Below are positions 30,064 through 37,305 of a DNA stretch of 46,696 nucleotides, piece by piece; position 1 is the stretch's first letter; every line of letters starts with the position of its first letter. This DNA is from VRUE01 sp035556755 (lineage in GTDB: Bacteria; Actinomycetota; Thermoleophilia; Solirubrobacterales; 70-9). The position numbers were made by a program, and so were the translations under genes. The stretch spans positions 1 to 46,696 of the forward strand of contig DATMEP010000064.1 of NCBI GenBank assembly GCA_035556755.1. Direction: 5' to 3'. The notes under the pieces were generated by a model, which worked only from the letters and a program-made list of their open reading frames with translations, did not search any database and was not told the DNA's origin.

Positions 30064-31269
30064 GTGTCAATCAGCCGAAGTGGCTTCATCGAATTGGGAA
30101 GCTCTGGCACCCTCACGCGACTCGGGGCTCTGCTCAGTGCTCTTCTCGCAAGCGTGATCCTGTTCGCCGCAAACGCAGCGACAGCCTCGGCGCTGCCCGA
30201 ACCCACGGCGCAATGGGGAAATACGATAACCGGCGAACCCGTGGAGCCGAGGAACGTCGGGTTCGACGGGACGGTACTGGCCCTGACGGTCGGCGAATGG
30301 GGCCAATTCACCTGTGACGCGGATGGAAAGCTGGCGCTTCTTCCCGATGGACGGGGGAACATCGCCTTCCAGTTCGATCCCGAAACCTGTTCCGGCAGCG
30401 GGATCCTGAAAGATTGCGTCCTCGAAAGCGGCGGCAGCGCCGGGGCCCTGCCGGTCGTGGCGGGCGAAGAAAGCCTCACCGTGGGCGACTTCAAGGTAGT
30501 CGTTGACTTCGCCGATCAGGAAGGTAACGGTTGCTCATATGAAGGCGGCAGGTTCGAAACGGAAGCGCTCGACGACTGGGAAGCGGCGGTCGATCCCTAC
30601 GGGATCTCCGAAATACCGTCGCTCGATGGGGAAGCTACGGTTCGCTACCCCAGTGGGATGGAAAGCACCGTCTTTTACAGCAGCGGCGATCTGCAGCTCG
30701 CTGCCAAAGATTCCGGCCTGTATACGCTGATTCCTCCTCCCTTTGCCGACTTCGACCCGTTCTGGACTCAGGGAGGCCTCGTCCTCGAAGAGAATGCGGA
30801 AACGACGGCCGAGGGCTATGTCGAACTCACTTCGGAATTCGGTGGGCTCTCGTGTGAGGTCTCCGCCTCCGTGGAACTCCAACCGGGCAACGTCGGCAGC
30901 CTCGAGCCGCAGGAAGTCGGACCCTGCAAAGGCACCAGCGGCATCTTCGGCGAATACATTGAATCCTGTGAGGTAGAAGAATGGGAGAGCACGCCGTGGT
31001 CGCTCGAAGCGGGATCGAACTCGATCGACGTCGGAAACCTTGAAACAACGATCCAGCTCGAATCCGGATGTACGCTGGAAGCCCTCGAGGAATTCACCTT
31101 CACCGGAGAAGAAGTGACCCTCACGCCCTACGCTCCAGGTTCGATATCTGCTCTGGAGATCTCCGGCCCAGGACAGCTCGTCTTGCACCGGCTGGGTGAC
31201 CTGGAAGCCCAAGCCGAAGCCTCCGGCGGCTTCGCGATGGACGAGCCGGGTCTCTACGGGATCGGCTAA
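30064..31269 (+). CDS. secreted protein with internal domain duplication
   Basis: 401 aa, GTG with AAGGGAG 10 bases upstream. Signal peptide about residues 1-44 (LLSALLASVILFAANAATASA). Two related halves follow: VGEWGQFTCDADGKLALLPDG..C..C (about 72-180) and EFGGLSCEVSASVELQPGN..C..SC (about 259-365). Each half has four cysteines, a 'VG(D/N)(F/L)(K/E)..V' strand and a 'GC(S/T)(Y/L)E' turn. The protein is acidic and its DNA is less GC-rich than its neighbours. No family recognised; an exported adhesin-like or matrix protein is possible. A strong hairpin follows 24 bases downstream. Confidence 0.78.
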   Translation: MSISRSGFIELGSSGTLTRLGALLSALLASVILFAANAATASALPEPTAQWGNTITGEPVEPRNVGFDGTVLALTVGEWGQFTCDADGKLALLPDGRGNIAFQFDPETCSGSGILKDCVLESGGSAGALPVVAGEESLTVGDFKVVVDFADQEGNGCSYEGGRFETEALDDWEAAVDPYGISEIPSLDGEATVRYPSGMESTVFYSSGDLQLAAKDSGLYTLIPPPFADFDPFWTQGGLVLEENAETTAEGYVELTSEFGGLSCEVSASVELQPGNVGSLEPQEVGPCKGTSGIFGEYIESCEVEEWESTPWSLEAGSNSIDVGNLETTIQLESGCTLEALEEFTFTGEEVTLTPYAPGSISALEISGPGQLVLHRLGDLEAQAEASGGFAMDEPGLYGIG

Positions 31270-31292
31270 ATCTAAGTCAACCCATTCCTGAC

Positions 31293-31331
31293 TCGGATTG
31301 AGGGGGCTCCATGGGAGTCCCCTCAATCCGA
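31293..31331 (+). terminator. 18-bp stem hairpin after the duplicated secreted protein
   Basis: 31293-31310 pairs with 31314-31331 (one G-T pair) around a 3-base ATG loop. It lies 24 bases after the stop at 31269. No T-run follows on the plus strand. Confidence 0.6.
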
Positions 31332-31369
31332 ATGCAGGGGTGGTACAACGAGAAACCCTCGCTAGCTCT

Positions 31370-31388
31370 TGGGAACCGGGGCTATCCT
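31370..31388 (+). promoter_or_regulatory. promoter of TetR gene 31396, shared motif
   Basis: TGGGAAC (31370-31376), 5 bases, CTATCCT (31382-31388), then 7 bases to the ATG. Identical in motif and spacing to 18337-18355. Confidence 0.55.
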
Positions 31389-31395
31389 AGGCTGC

Positions 31396-31971
31396 ATGGG
31401 ACAAGGTGGAGAGAGGGCCGCTCGGCGACTGCCGCCTGGGTCGCACGGAATCCCGCCGGAGGTCGTCGCCCGCAACCAGCGGGAACGGCTGATCGCGGCG
31501 ATGGCGGAGGTGTGTGCGGAGAAGGGGTACGCGGGCGCGTCCGTGGCGGAGGTGGCGAAGCGGGCCGGCGTCTCCTCGGTCACCTTCTACAAGCAGTTCG
31601 CCGACAAGCGGGACTGCATGCTGGCCGCCCACCGGCAGCTGCTGGGGCGGCTGCTCGAGGAGGTCGACAGGGTGCAGGAGGGGAGCGCTACGGAGACGAA
31701 AGCACGAGCGGCGATCCGCGCCGTCCTCGCCATCTTCGCCGCGGACCCGCCCTCGGCGCGGCTGCTGACCATCGAGGTCCTCGCCGCCGGTCCGGAAGGC
31801 TCGGAGCGCCACGATGCCGCCGTCGAAGCTCTGGCCGAGCGTCTGCAGACCGACTGGGTGCCGACCGCCGGCATGCTCGCCCTGGTCGGCAAGCGGGTCA
31901 TGGCGGGCGACGCGGCTCGCCTGCCCGAGCTCGAGGACGAGCTGGCCGCGATGCTCGCGCCCGGCGCTTGA
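31396..31971 (+). CDS. TetR/AcrR-family transcriptional regulator (outlying paralogue)
   Basis: 191 aa from ATG 31396, which has a TATCCT -10 seven bases upstream; the frame to 31369 would include the promoter. N-terminus LPPGSHGIPPEVVARNQRERLIAAMAEVC is the array-type motif, HTH YAGASVAEVAKRAGVSSVTFYKQFADKRDCMLAA. The ligand domain is shorter than in the 13.7-19.7 kb paralogues: the 'LLPDLVEF..TPYIG' end is replaced by RLPELEDELAAMLAPGA. Shares its promoter design with array member 6 some 13 kb away, implying common control. The gene after it is a small coiled-coil membrane protein. Confidence 0.86.
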   Translation: MGQGGERAARRLPPGSHGIPPEVVARNQRERLIAAMAEVCAEKGYAGASVAEVAKRAGVSSVTFYKQFADKRDCMLAAHRQLLGRLLEEVDRVQEGSATETKARAAIRAVLAIFAADPPSARLLTIEVLAAGPEGSERHDAAVEALAERLQTDWVPTAGMLALVGKRVMAGDAARLPELEDELAAMLAPGA

Positions 31972-32033
31972 TCCTCGACAGATCCGTTTCAAAGGATTTG
32001 CATTTAGCGCACCACCCGTGCGTCCGCAACCTT

Positions 32034-32039
32034 TTAGCT
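32034..32039 (+). promoter_or_regulatory. -10 hexamer before small coiled-coil membrane gene
   Basis: TTAGCT, 6 bases before ATG 32046; leaderless. Same hexamer as the -10 at 20494. Confidence 0.35.
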
Positions 32040-32045
32040 GCAATC

Positions 32046-32285
32046 ATGAAGATGACGATGAGGGAAAGCTGGACCGACGAGCGGCTTGACGACTTCCGAA
32101 GAGATGTGGATCGGCGTTTCGTGGAAGTGGATCGGCGTTTCGACAAAGTGGAAGCTGAGCTCCACAGGATCAATGACCGTCTCGATGCGATGCAGCGCTT
32201 GATGGCGCAGGGGTTCATAGCCATGACGAGCGCGATCGTCGTCAGCTTCGGCGGCATGGCCGGTCTGATCGCCACGCAGCTGTAG
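32046..32285 (+). CDS. small coiled-coil protein with C-terminal membrane anchor
   Basis: 79 aa. Residues 1-50 are charged heptad-like helix with near-repeats (FRRDVDRRFVEVDRRFDKVEAEL then HRINDRLDAMQ), then a hydrophobic segment (IAMTSAIVVSFGGMAGLIATQL) at the very end. Layout resembles small tail-anchored coiled-coil proteins of unknown function common in actinobacteria. ATG 32046 is chosen for the TTAGCT six bases upstream; the ATGs at 32052 and 32058 are less likely. It lies between a TetR gene and the SOS locus. Confidence 0.65.
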   Translation: MKMTMRESWTDERLDDFRRDVDRRFVEVDRRFDKVEAELHRINDRLDAMQRLMAQGFIAMTSAIVVSFGGMAGLIATQL

Positions 32286-32329
32286 GAGGAGGAGGGAACC
32301 TTTCGTAGGTTGAATTCGCTTCTCTTCTG

Positions 32330-32347
32330 TACGAACATATGTTCGTA
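32330..32347. promoter_or_regulatory. LexA-type SOS box
   Basis: TACGAACATATGTTCGTA is a perfect 18-base palindrome that contains the Gram-positive/actinobacterial LexA core CGAAC-N4-GTTCG. Its last base is the A of the ImuB-like gene's ATG. ACATAT (32335-32340) within it is placed 6 bases before the ATG, like the other leaderless -10 elements, so bound LexA would cover the -10 and the start codon itself. Confidence 0.88.
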
Positions 32348-33075
32348 TGAGGATCGGATACCGCTCTGGAATCGCCATTTCGGCGATAGCCGACCGGCTG
32401 GGTCTGCCGGAGCGCGAGGCCGGCAACCTGGTCGAGACCCTGCGGCGGCTGGGGATCGAGACGCTGGGGGCGCTGGCGGTGCTCTCGGCGGACCGGGTTG
32501 CCGACCGCTTCGGGTCGCCGGGGCTGCGGGCCTGGCGCCTCGCTCGCGGTGAGGACGAGCTGCTCGTCTGCCACCGCCGGGCCGGGCGGGAAGAGCTGAT
32601 CGAGGAGATCGAGCTGCCGGAGGGGGTGGCCGGCGAGCGGCTGGAGCGGGCCCTGGAGCTGCTCGTCGACCGCCTGCTCGCCGCGCCGCGCCGCAAGGAG
32701 CGGACGCTGCTCGGCCTGCGCCTTGGCGCTGCGCTCAGCGATGGCGGCAGCTGGAACGTCGATCAGGGCCTCGGCCGCCCAACCGCTTCGGCGCGAGTGC
32801 TGCGCACGGTGCTGGCGCCGCGACTGGAGGAGCTGCCCGCGCCCGCGGTCTCGCTGTGGCTGCGCACCCTCGGCCTCGGTCCCCGCGCCGCCGACCAGCT
32901 CGAGCTGCCGGTCCGCGGCGACGAGGCGAGGCGCCGCCGGCTCGCCGGCGCCCTGCGCGAGGTCCGCGCCACCCAGGGCCCCGACTCGCTGCTCAAGGTC
33001 CTGCCAGTCGACGCTGGATCGCGCATCCCCGAGCGCCGCGCGATGCTGACCCCCTACCCGGTGCCGACCCGATGA
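32347..33075 (+). CDS. imuB: ImuB-like Y-family polymerase, palm and fingers missing
   Basis: 242 aa. Only the C-terminal half of a Y-family protein is present: thumb HhH-like segment (LGLPEREAGNLVETLRRLGIETLGALAVLSADRVADRFGSPG), the link LRAWRLARGED, a little-finger-like region (RKERTLLGLRLGA to LWLRTLGLG) and the ImuB-type tail ending PERRAMLTPYP. Normal ImuB has about 450-550 aa. An in-frame stop at 32311 and the LexA box at the ATG show that the gene starts here; a lost 5' half is not simply misannotated. ImuB is a non-catalytic adaptor binding the beta clamp and DnaE2, functions in the part retained. Family assignment rests on motifs and on the dnaE2 neighbour. Confidence 0.75.
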   Translation: MRIGYRSGIAISAIADRLGLPEREAGNLVETLRRLGIETLGALAVLSADRVADRFGSPGLRAWRLARGEDELLVCHRRAGREELIEEIELPEGVAGERLERALELLVDRLLAAPRRKERTLLGLRLGAALSDGGSWNVDQGLGRPTASARVLRTVLAPRLEELPAPAVSLWLRTLGLGPRAADQLELPVRGDEARRRRLAGALREVRATQGPDSLLKVLPVDAGSRIPERRAMLTPYPVPTR

Positions 33076-33105
33076 GCCCTTCCATCGACGGTCGACTCTT
33101 CGTGG

Positions 33106-33327
33106 TCAGGCTTTTGGACGCACTGGCTCGACGATTCGTAGAGCCTCTGGCCGGACGAAGACAATTCGGTCGAGGATCGGTTCGAGGGGGAGGGTCGTGA
33201 CCTCGACTATGACGGTGCCGTTGTCGAGAAGGTCGGTGACCCCCCCGCGAGCCCCCGCCGGAGCTGGATCGACCGGCTCGGTCAATTCAATTACATCGCC
33301 GATCGCCAGCTCATCCATAGTTGCCAT
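33106..33327 (-). CDS. small DUF4926-like protein, possible antitoxin/immunity
   Basis: 73 aa. DELAIGDVIELTEPVDPAPAG followed by VIVEVTTLPLEP and VFVRPEALRIVE resembles DUF4926-type small beta-barrel proteins ('...d.V.L.e......l..G..G.vv.......veVEF....g......v....lr.v'). AAGGA abuts ATG 33327, so ATG 33318, nine bases further, may be the true start. It overlaps the end of the upstream 71-aa gene on the same strand and is antisense to, and between, the imuB and dnaE2 parts of the SOS locus. Confidence 0.6.
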   Translation of the reverse strand: MATMDELAIGDVIELTEPVDPAPAGARGGVTDLLDNGTVIVEVTTLPLEPILDRIVFVRPEALRIVEPVRPKA

Positions 33328-33526
33328 TCCTTCGAGTGTAGAGCTTGGGATAGGCGGTGACCAACCGAGGTGCCGCCCTTGCGTCTTCGTAGTGCCACGC
33401 GGAGAGGACAAGAGCAACACGACCGTTGATTGCCAGCTTGAGGACCCAATCGACAAGCTTGGATCGAGTGCACCAGGCCTCCTCAGCCCAGGGAAGCAGG
33501 TCTCCGACTTTCGGTGGCCACGGCAC
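33311..33526 (-). CDS. small protein, possible BECR/RNase-fold toxin
   Basis: 71 aa from GTG 33526. Core RSKLVDWVLKLAINGRVALVL then PRLVTAYPKLYTR; a terminal 'V(V/L)TAYP' strand is common in barnase/EndoU/colicin/RelE-like (BECR) toxin domains and in CdiA RNase domains. Short for such a domain, so it could be a remnant. It overlaps the DUF4926-like gene by 17 bases, as toxin-antitoxin pairs do. No ribosome site is evident. Assignment is tentative. Confidence 0.4.
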   Translation of the reverse strand: MPWPPKVGDLLPWAEEAWCTRSKLVDWVLKLAINGRVALVLSAWHYEDARAAPRLVTAYPKLYTRRNGNYG

Positions 33527-33615
33527 CGGCCTGACGCTAGGGATCGAGGTTTCACACGTGTGCGTCTGAGGTTAATTCTTCGAGACGTAAATCGAACAAA
33601 ACTGGAACGGGTGCG

Positions 33616-33861
33616 ATGACGCCGGGGCTGCGGCGTCTCTATGCCCCGCGGCGGGTGTGGGTCGAGGCCGACTCGAAGGGCGTTCCGCGCGCGGTCGAGG
33701 GCGTCGACGTGCAGGCGGTGCGCGAGGAGTGGGTGGTCGAGGACCGCTGGTGGACGCCGCGGCCGCTGCGCCGGCGCTACTTCGAGCTGGTGCTGGCGAA
33801 CGGGCGCAACGTGGTGGTCTTCCACGGCGCCCGCGATCGCTGGTACCGGCAGCAGTCCTGA
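33616..33861 (+). CDS. DUF6504-family protein, ImuB/DnaE2-associated
   Basis: 81 aa: APRRVWVEADSKGVPRAV, VQAVREEWVVEDRWWTPRPLRRRYFELVLANGRNVVVF, ending in DRWYRQ. Small DUF6504 proteins regularly sit between imuB and dnaE2 in actinobacteria. The stop codon overlaps the dnaE2 ATG (TGATG), so translation is coupled. The TA-rich 33550-33610 segment upstream holds CGAAC at 33592-33596 but no second LexA half, so how this part is induced now that the antisense pair separates it from the LexA box is unclear. Confidence 0.72.
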   Translation: MTPGLRRLYAPRRVWVEADSKGVPRAVEGVDVQAVREEWVVEDRWWTPRPLRRRYFELVLANGRNVVVFHGARDRWYRQQS

Positions 33862-36800
33862 TGGGCGCCGGGGCTCCCTACGTCGAGCTGCACGCTCACT
33901 CGGCCTTCTCCTTCCTCGACGGGGCCTCGACGCCGTTGGAGCTGGCGGCGGCCGCGGCCGAACTCGGGTATCCGGCGTTTGCGTTGACCGACCACGACGG
34001 GGTATGGGGGTCGATGGAGTTCGCGCAGGCGTGCAGTGGGTTCGGTATGCGAGCCATCACGGCCGCCGAGTTGACGATGCGCCTGCGCAGAGGCGTTCAT
34101 CTCACGCTCCTCGTCGAAAGCCCGGTGGGTTACCGAAACCTCTGTCGGCTATTGACGCGAGCGCACGAAGACACCCGCGACAACACGAGTCGGACCGCTG
34201 AACAGCCGTATGTGACCTTTGAGCAACTCGAAGCGCACAGTGAGGGTTTGGTGTGTTTGTCCGGGTGTGCGGGGGAGGGGGCGGTGGCCGGGGCGTGGGA
34301 GAGGGAGGAGCCGGCGGAGGGGGCGGCGTTGGCGCAGCGGTTGCTCGGCATCTTCGGTCGCGAGCGGTTTCGGGTTGAGCTGCAGCGGCCCTACTGGCGC
34401 CACGATCGTGCCCGCAACCGCTGGCTCATGGGGCTCGCCGAGCGGCTTCGCGTGCTCTGTGTGGCGACCGGGAACGTTCATTCCCACACCCGCCGCCGTG
34501 CCCAGGTGCAGGACGCTTTCGTCGCCGTGAGGCTGGGGACCACCTTGGAGGCCTGCGAGCCGCAGCGGCGCGGCAACGCGAGCTCGGCGCTTGCCTCGCC
34601 GCAGGCGATGGCCACCCGCTTCGCCGAGTACCCCGAGGCGGTCGCGGAGACCGTCCACCTCGCCGAGCGGCTCCAGTTCGACCTGAAGGAGGAGCTGAGG
34701 TACCGCTATCCGGAGGCGCCCGACGCCGATCGCCGCCTGGCGGAGATCTGCCGCGGCCTGCTGGCCGAGCGCTACGCCGGCTCCCCGCACCGGCGCGAAG
34801 CCGAGGAGCGCCTGAAGGACGAGCTGGCGACGATTCGCGCTCTCCGTCTCTCCGGCTTCTTCCTCCTCCACCGCGACCTGCTCGAGCTGGCCCGCGAGGT
34901 GGCGCTGGAGGTGCGCGGCCCCGAGTCGGCTCGCTCGATCCTGCCGCCGGGCCGCGGACGGGGCTCCAGCGTCAGCTCGGTCGTCTGCTACCTGACCGGC
35001 CTCTCCCACGTCGATCCGGTCGAGAAGAACCTCTTCTCGGGCCGTTTCCTCAACGACGAAGTGACGACGATGCCCGACATCGATCTCGACTTTCCGCGCG
35101 ACATTCGCGAGAAGCTGATCCCTCGCGTCCACCAGCGCTACGGCGCCGACCGCTCTGCCCTGGTTGCCGCCTTCCCCACCTACCGCCCACGCGGCGTCGT
35201 CCGCGATCTCGGCAAGGCCCTGGCCCTGCCGGAGGAGGAGATCGAGAGAGTGGCGAAGGTGGCCGGCTTCCACGAGCGCTCGGTGGAGATCGAGCGTGAC
35301 GTCGCCGCCGCGATCGGCACCGAGCGGGCCGGCGCACCCGGCTGGCGCGCGCTGGTCGCGCTCAGCGACGAGACGATGGGCCTGCCCCGCCACGCCTCCC
35401 AGCACCCGGGTGGGATGGTGATCTCGACCCGGCCTCTGGTCGACGTCTGCCCGGTCGTGCCGGCGGCGATGGAGGGAAGGCAGATCGTCCAGTGGGACAA
35501 GGACTCCTGCGCCGACGCCGGCTTCCTCAAGATCGACCTGCTCGGGCTGGGGATGCTCTCCGCGGTCGAGCGCTGCGTCGACGAAGTGAGCCGGACGCGG
35601 GGCAAGCCACTCGACCTCTCGCGCATCCCGCTCGACGACCGCGAGACCTACGAATCGATCCAGGAGGCGGAGACGACCGGCGTCTTCCAGATCGAGAGCC
35701 GCGCCCAGATGCAGATGCTGCCGCGCACCCGGCCCGAGAACCTCGACGACCTCACCGTGCAGGTGGCGCTGGTCCGGCCGGGCCCGATCCAGGGCGGCGC
35801 CGTCCACCCCTATATAGAGCGCCGCAAGCGGGTGCGGGAGGACCCGAGCTACGAGATCCCCTACGAACACCCGCTGCTGGAGCCGGTGCTGCGCGACACC
35901 CTCGGCACGATCGTCTACCAGGAGCAGGTGATCGAGGTGGCGATGGCGCTCGCCGGTTTCACCGCGGCCGAAGCCGAGGGGCTGCGGCGGGCGATGAGCC
36001 GCAAGCGCTCCGAGGCGGCGATCGAAGAGCACCACGATCGCTTCCTCGTCGGAGCGGTGAGCGAAGGGGTCTCGCTGGAGACGGCGGAACGGATCTGGGG
36101 GCAGATCCAGGGCTTCTCCGGCTTCGGCTTCCCCAAGGCGCACTCGGCTGCCTTCGGCCTGCTCGCCTACCAGTCGGCTTGGCTGCGGATCCACCACGCG
36201 CCGGAGTTCCTCTGCGCGCTGCTGAACGAGCAGCCGATGGGCTTCTACCCGCCCGACGCCCTCGTCCACGAGGCGCAGCGTCGCGGCGTGCGCCTTGCCG
36301 GGCCCGACGCCAACCGCAGCCGCGTCCTCTGCCACGTCGAACCCCCGATCGTGCGGATCGGGCTCGGCTACGTCAAGGGAGTGCGCGAGGAGGAGATGGA
36401 GAGCCTGGTCGCCGAGCGCGAGCGGGACGGGCGCTACCGGGGCATCGCCGACCTCGCCTCGCGCTCTGGGGCGGGCCGCGACGGGTTGGAGAAGCTCGCA
36501 TGGGCCGGTGCCCTGGATGGGCTGGTCGGGGAAGCGACAGCTGCCGCCACGCCCGAGCGAAGGGCCGATCGTCGCGGAGCGCTGTGGGAGACGGGCGTCG
36601 CCGGCACCGGGGTACGGCACGGGGAGGGGACCCAGATGGCGCTGCCGTTGGAGACGCCGGGCGCGCCGCGGCTGGAGCCGCTCGGTGCCTGGGGGGAGGC
36701 GATCGCCGACTACGGCTCGACCGGGATGACGCTCGGCAGGCACCCGATGGCGCTGATGCGGCCCGACCTCGGCCCGGAGCTGCTGCGCAGCGCCGACCTG

Positions 36801-37196
36801 GAGCGGGTCGAGGACGGCGCGACCGTCGAGGTGGGCGGGATGGTCGTCGCCCGCCAGCGCCCGGAGACCGCGAAGGGGATCGTCTTCATGCTGCTCGAGG
36901 ACGAGCTGGGGACGGTCAACCTGATCGTGCCGGGAGCCGTCTACGACCGCTACCGCGCCCTGGTCCGCGCGGCGCCCCTCGTCTGGGCCAAGGGCAAGCT
37001 CGAGCGCCGCGAGGGGACGACCAACGTCCTCGTCTCCGAGGTCCGCGACCTGCAGCGGACCGCCACCTCACCCGCCCCGCCGCGGGAGGCACCTCGAACC
37101 AGACGGCCCGCCCGCCGCCGCCTGCGCGAACGAGCCGTCGCCGAGCTCCGCGCCGTCGCCCCCGCCGGCCACAGCTTCGGCCGGCGGGGTCACTGA
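33861..37196 (+). CDS. dnaE2: error-prone DNA polymerase III alpha subunit
   Basis: 1111 aa, normal for DnaE2/ImuC. ATG 33861 overlaps the DUF6504 stop; the frame to 33657 is out of a real gene. N-terminal PHP domain (YVELHAHSAFSFLDGAS, residues 6-22; AFALTDHDGVWG), polymerase core with RGRGSSVSSVVCYL, PDIDLDFPRD (Asp 406, 408 and 410), QHPGGMVIS, ETTGVFQIESRAQMQ and QVALVRPGPIQGG, then YQEQVIEVAMALAGF and GFPKAHSAAFGLLAYQSAWL. A helix-hairpin-helix and an OB domain (GATVEVGGMVVARQRP) follow. Basic tail of about 35 residues. It carries out translesion synthesis in the SOS mutasome with ImuB. Confidence 0.95.
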   Translation: MGAGAPYVELHAHSAFSFLDGASTPLELAAAAAELGYPAFALTDHDGVWGSMEFAQACSGFGMRAITAAELTMRLRRGVHLTLLVESPVGYRNLCRLLTRAHEDTRDNTSRTAEQPYVTFEQLEAHSEGLVCLSGCAGEGAVAGAWEREEPAEGAALAQRLLGIFGRERFRVELQRPYWRHDRARNRWLMGLAERLRVLCVATGNVHSHTRRRAQVQDAFVAVRLGTTLEACEPQRRGNASSALASPQAMATRFAEYPEAVAETVHLAERLQFDLKEELRYRYPEAPDADRRLAEICRGLLAERYAGSPHRREAEERLKDELATIRALRLSGFFLLHRDLLELAREVALEVRGPESARSILPPGRGRGSSVSSVVCYLTGLSHVDPVEKNLFSGRFLNDEVTTMPDIDLDFPRDIREKLIPRVHQRYGADRSALVAAFPTYRPRGVVRDLGKALALPEEEIERVAKVAGFHERSVEIERDVAAAIGTERAGAPGWRALVALSDETMGLPRHASQHPGGMVISTRPLVDVCPVVPAAMEGRQIVQWDKDSCADAGFLKIDLLGLGMLSAVERCVDEVSRTRGKPLDLSRIPLDDRETYESIQEAETTGVFQIESRAQMQMLPRTRPENLDDLTVQVALVRPGPIQGGAVHPYIERRKRVREDPSYEIPYEHPLLEPVLRDTLGTIVYQEQVIEVAMALAGFTAAEAEGLRRAMSRKRSEAAIEEHHDRFLVGAVSEGVSLETAERIWGQIQGFSGFGFPKAHSAAFGLLAYQSAWLRIHHAPEFLCALLNEQPMGFYPPDALVHEAQRRGVRLAGPDANRSRVLCHVEPPIVRIGLGYVKGVREEEMESLVAERERDGRYRGIADLASRSGAGRDGLEKLAWAGALDGLVGEATAAATPERRADRRGALWETGVAGTGVRHGEGTQMALPLETPGAPRLEPLGAWGEAIADYGSTGMTLGRHPMALMRPDLGPELLRSADLERVEDGATVEVGGMVVARQRPETAKGIVFMLLEDELGTVNLIVPGAVYDRYRALVRAAPLVWAKGKLERREGTTNVLVSEVRDLQRTATSPAPPREAPRTRRPARRRLRERAVAELRAVAPAGHSFGRRGH

Positions 37197-37216
37197 AGCA
37201 GGAGGGCAAGTCACCG

Positions 37217-37250
37217 AAAAGCAGACGGCCCGCCGAAGCGGGCCGTCTGC
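37217..37250 (-). terminator. intrinsic terminator on the minus strand
   Basis: 37221-37233 and 37238-37250 form a perfect 13-bp stem. On the minus strand the loop is TTCG closed by C-G (a stable UUCG-type loop) and TTTT follows (37217-37220). It would end transcription coming from the tRNA-like gene at 37306-37376; on the plus strand it lies 24 bases after the dnaE2 stop but has no T-run. Confidence 0.78.
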
Positions 37251-37305
37251 AAAATCTGAGAAGACCGATGTTTCCATGGCCCCAGAGCTCGCAACTTCAG
37301 TGTAG

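Noticed and set aside
31311..32045. long N-terminal extension of the small coiled-coil membrane gene
   Set aside because: This frame is antiphase to the TetR gene 31396-31971 and gives an Arg/Gly-rich shadow peptide; the real start is ATG 32046.
33592..33608. possible second LexA box before DUF6504
   Set aside because: Only the left half CGAAC is present; the right half reads CTGGA instead of GTTCG.
34149..36743. 864-codon open frame on the minus strand within dnaE2
   Set aside because: Shadow of dnaE2; the plus-strand protein has all DnaE2 motifs across the whole length.
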